Below the pieces are notes generated by a model. That model did not search any database. It was given only the letters and a program-made list of their open reading frames with translations, and was not told where the DNA came from. Positions 61,844-64,000 of a stretch of 64,000 nucleotides of DNA are shown piece by piece. Every line of letters starts with the position of its first letter. Position 1 is the first letter of the stretch. Origin of the DNA: Eulemur rufifrons. Lineage: Eukaryota > Chordata > Mammalia > Primates > Lemuridae. A program made the translations under genes and the position numbers. Location of the stretch: assembly GCF_041146395.1 (NCBI RefSeq), contig NC_090989.1, positions 251,462,843 through 251,526,842 on the forward strand. Reading direction: 5' to 3'.

Positions 61844-62209
61844 AGTCCTACCCTGTTACAGGGCACTCAGCCCACCTCATTTCTGGAGGCTCAGATACAG
61901 CAGAATTTTTGTTAAGAAGTGAAGGGTTTTTTATTAAGAAGGCAAACAAGGATTCAGAGTCCTTTCCTAAGAGTGCTTAAGAGAGATGGTGGTTTTGCTG
62001 AAACAAACTCTTGCTGCCTCCAACCAAGCCTAGGGCCTGCAGTCACTCTCACCAGGCCTGCTCTGTGTAGCAGGGAGGCCCAGGCTGAGGGCCCCATGGA
62101 GGCTTGGGGCCTAGCCTGGGGTGAAGGAGATCAGAGAGGAGAAGGAGAGGCTTAACCCCACAAAAGGCTTATGAACCCCATATTGAGTCTCCCAAGAGAA
62201 GACAGGTCA

Positions 62210-62235
62210 TGTGTGTGTGTGCGTGTGTGTGTGGT
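62210..62235. repeat. (GT)n microsatellite
   Basis: A GT tract with one GC interruption, about 24 nt. Confidence 0.93.
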
Positions 62236-63129
62236 GTTGGTGTGTCGGGGGGATGCATGTGCCATTTGTGGGCAGAGAAGTAGGGGAGGAGAGATTCTAG
62301 CCTAGAAGTAGCCCACGGCAAGTTTTTAGCAGTGAAGCTAGCCAGTTGCTGGTTATGCATCTCTCAAGGGAAACAATACTCAACTGCTAAACTTGATGGT
62401 CCCAAGGTCTCTGCTGGAGGATACCCCCAAGCTCAGGGCAGTAGAGAGCCTTTCCTTGCACACCCATCACTCCCTAGCTGGTGCAGTGACACTGACTGGC
62501 TAACTCAAGTGTACAGCCTCATGTCCAAGGCATCCACAGGAAGGGGCCCCGAAACAACAAATAAGAAACACCCTCCCAGAGAGGCCCCTCTACAGCTCTG
62601 TAGCCCAGGTCTCTGAGGATACCCCTCTGGTCTGACTATACCCCCCTGCCACAGCCCCCACCCCCACAACACAACTTTCACCTCTTCTAGACAGCTCTGA
62701 CACACTGGCACAGCCCACATCCCTCCATTCCTGCTGAACCTATCTATGTGCCCCTAGGGCAGTGCTTCTTAAATCATTAATGTGCATGTAAATCATCTGA
62801 GGATACTGTTTAAATGCAGATTCAGATTCAGTGTGCCTGGAGTAGAGCCTGAATGTCAGCATTTCGTACCAGCCCCCAGGTGAAACCAATGGTGTTAGTA
62901 CAGGGACCACACTTTGAATAGCAAGGCTCTAGGATAGACCCTCTACATCCACATCATCCCCAGACAGCTCGTCAAAGAGCCCTCTACCCCAGCCTTAACC
63001 TGGTTACACTCTTAGTGCCAAGAGGGAACCATTGTTAGGGAGGAGGCAGCTCTACTAAGAGCTCCGGCTGGACCCAGGTAGGGAATTGTTCAGAATAATG
63101 TAGCCCAGGTGTGGTTCTTCTGGAATTCA

Positions 63130-63330
63130 TCAAATCATTTGGTTAATATTGCTTAAACACCTGCTATATGAATGCCATGGTGCTAGGTGCTCTATTTATA
63201 TTATCTCATTTAATACTCCCCCAAACCAAATAAGGTGAATATCATCACTCTCATTTTAAAAGAACCATGGTATGTAAAGTAATATGTTCAAAGTCACACC
63301 TTGCAGGTGATTTGAATCTAATTTGCTCAT
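63130..63330 (-). repeat. MIR element
   Basis: The order cttaaacacctgctatatga, gctctatttatattatctca, gttcaaagtcacaccttgca is a diverged antisense MIR. Confidence 0.7.
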
Positions 63331-63474
63331 TTCTCATACCCCAGCCCCTCCTCAGAGACATCAGACAAAGTCATGAGATTAACAACACACAAGAACTTAC
63401 ACATCTGTGGGACTGTTGTCCTGAGAAGCAGTCAAGGCTGGTACCTAGTCCAATCATGTCTCTAGAGCTCTTTG

Positions 63475-63572
63475 GAAAACGGCATGGATGCTTTCTGATC
63501 ACCAACATCCTGCTCAATAAAGCCTCTCTTAGAAAATGGCATGATGCTTTCTGATCACCCACCTCCTGCTCG
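63475..63572. repeat. Direct repeat of about 41 bp, two copies
   Basis: Copies at 63475-63518 and 63532-63572 share gatgctttctgatcacc and cctgctc, separated by 13 nt. The second copy differs by a few substitutions and a 1-2 nt deletion. Confidence 0.8.
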
Positions 63573-64000
63573 AGGAGTTCTCCACAGGAAAGAAATATTG
63601 GAGCCACCGAAGCAGTCAATAACTCAGGATGGAGAGAGAGACTGGCAGGAAGCAGCAAGAAAGAAAATGCAGCAGGAACAGAATGCTGAGCCCAGGAGAG
63701 AAAAGCAGAGGGCAGTGCAGGAAAAGAAGATGAAAGGGGTCTCAGCTACAAAATTCAGTTCCGGTCCCACATTTTAGAGGCACCTATATTCTAGGTGCTC
63801 TGCTGGGTGCTGGGCATATAAAGATAATATGGCCCCTGCCCATGAAGATCTCATAGGCCAGTGAATGAGGCAAATGAATAAGTAGATAATTTTAATAATA
63901 TGCTGAGTGCTATGGCAAAGGTTTGGATAGAGGGTTGTAAGTGCACAGGAAAGAAGCATCTATTCCACCCTGGGGAATTAGGGAAGACTTCTCCAAAGAA

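Overview
The window is a piece of a primate nuclear chromosome, most likely from a lemur or another strepsirrhine. It has intron-split genes, MIR, L2 and L1 fossils, and more than a dozen 7SL-derived SINEs. Full-length Alu copies carry left-arm wording 'cctgagcaagagcgagacc' and an enlarged middle linker that reads roughly 'gccagataattt' on the antisense strand; as far as I know this is the lemur/galago kind of Alu. Gene order matches human 9p13.3: NUDT2, MYORG, SPMIP6 (C9orf24), FAM219A.

Layout. 1-5.6 kb: the two coding exons of NUDT2 (+), a Nudix Ap4A hydrolase of 147 aa. 5.6-17 kb: intergenic DNA rich in SINEs, including a nested DNA transposon and a retrocopy of Y3 RNA. 17-23.5 kb: MYORG (-), with the whole 716-aa protein in one very GC-rich exon and a CpG island about 3.3 kb upstream that probably holds its promoter and non-coding first exon. 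25-41.5 kb: SPMIP6 (-), seven exons coding a sperm/cilium microtubule inner protein, with a long intron 1 filled with L1 and Alu. 42.1-64 kb: FAM219A (-), with a ~2.9 kb 3' UTR, five coding exons and a long first intron; the first coding exon (about 20 residues) lies beyond the right edge.

The genes are neighbours, not a pathway. NUDT2 and MYORG converge; MYORG, SPMIP6 and FAM219A are head-to-tail on the minus strand, with the FAM219A 3' end only about 0.5 kb from the SPMIP6 start codon.

The most interesting observation is at the 3' end of SPMIP6. Tandem splice donors 5 nt apart at the end of exon 5 select two different reading frames for exon 6. One stops exactly at the end of exon 6. The other continues into exon 7 and gives a longer, protein-like C-terminus. 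Other points are in-frame alternative splice sites in FAM219A and SPMIP6, a Y3 RNA retrocopy and a 7SL monomer inserted one after another at the same target sequence, and an Alu-in-Alu insertion with a clean target duplication. I saw no CRISPR, prokaryotic-type operon, intact mobile element or novel multi-gene system.
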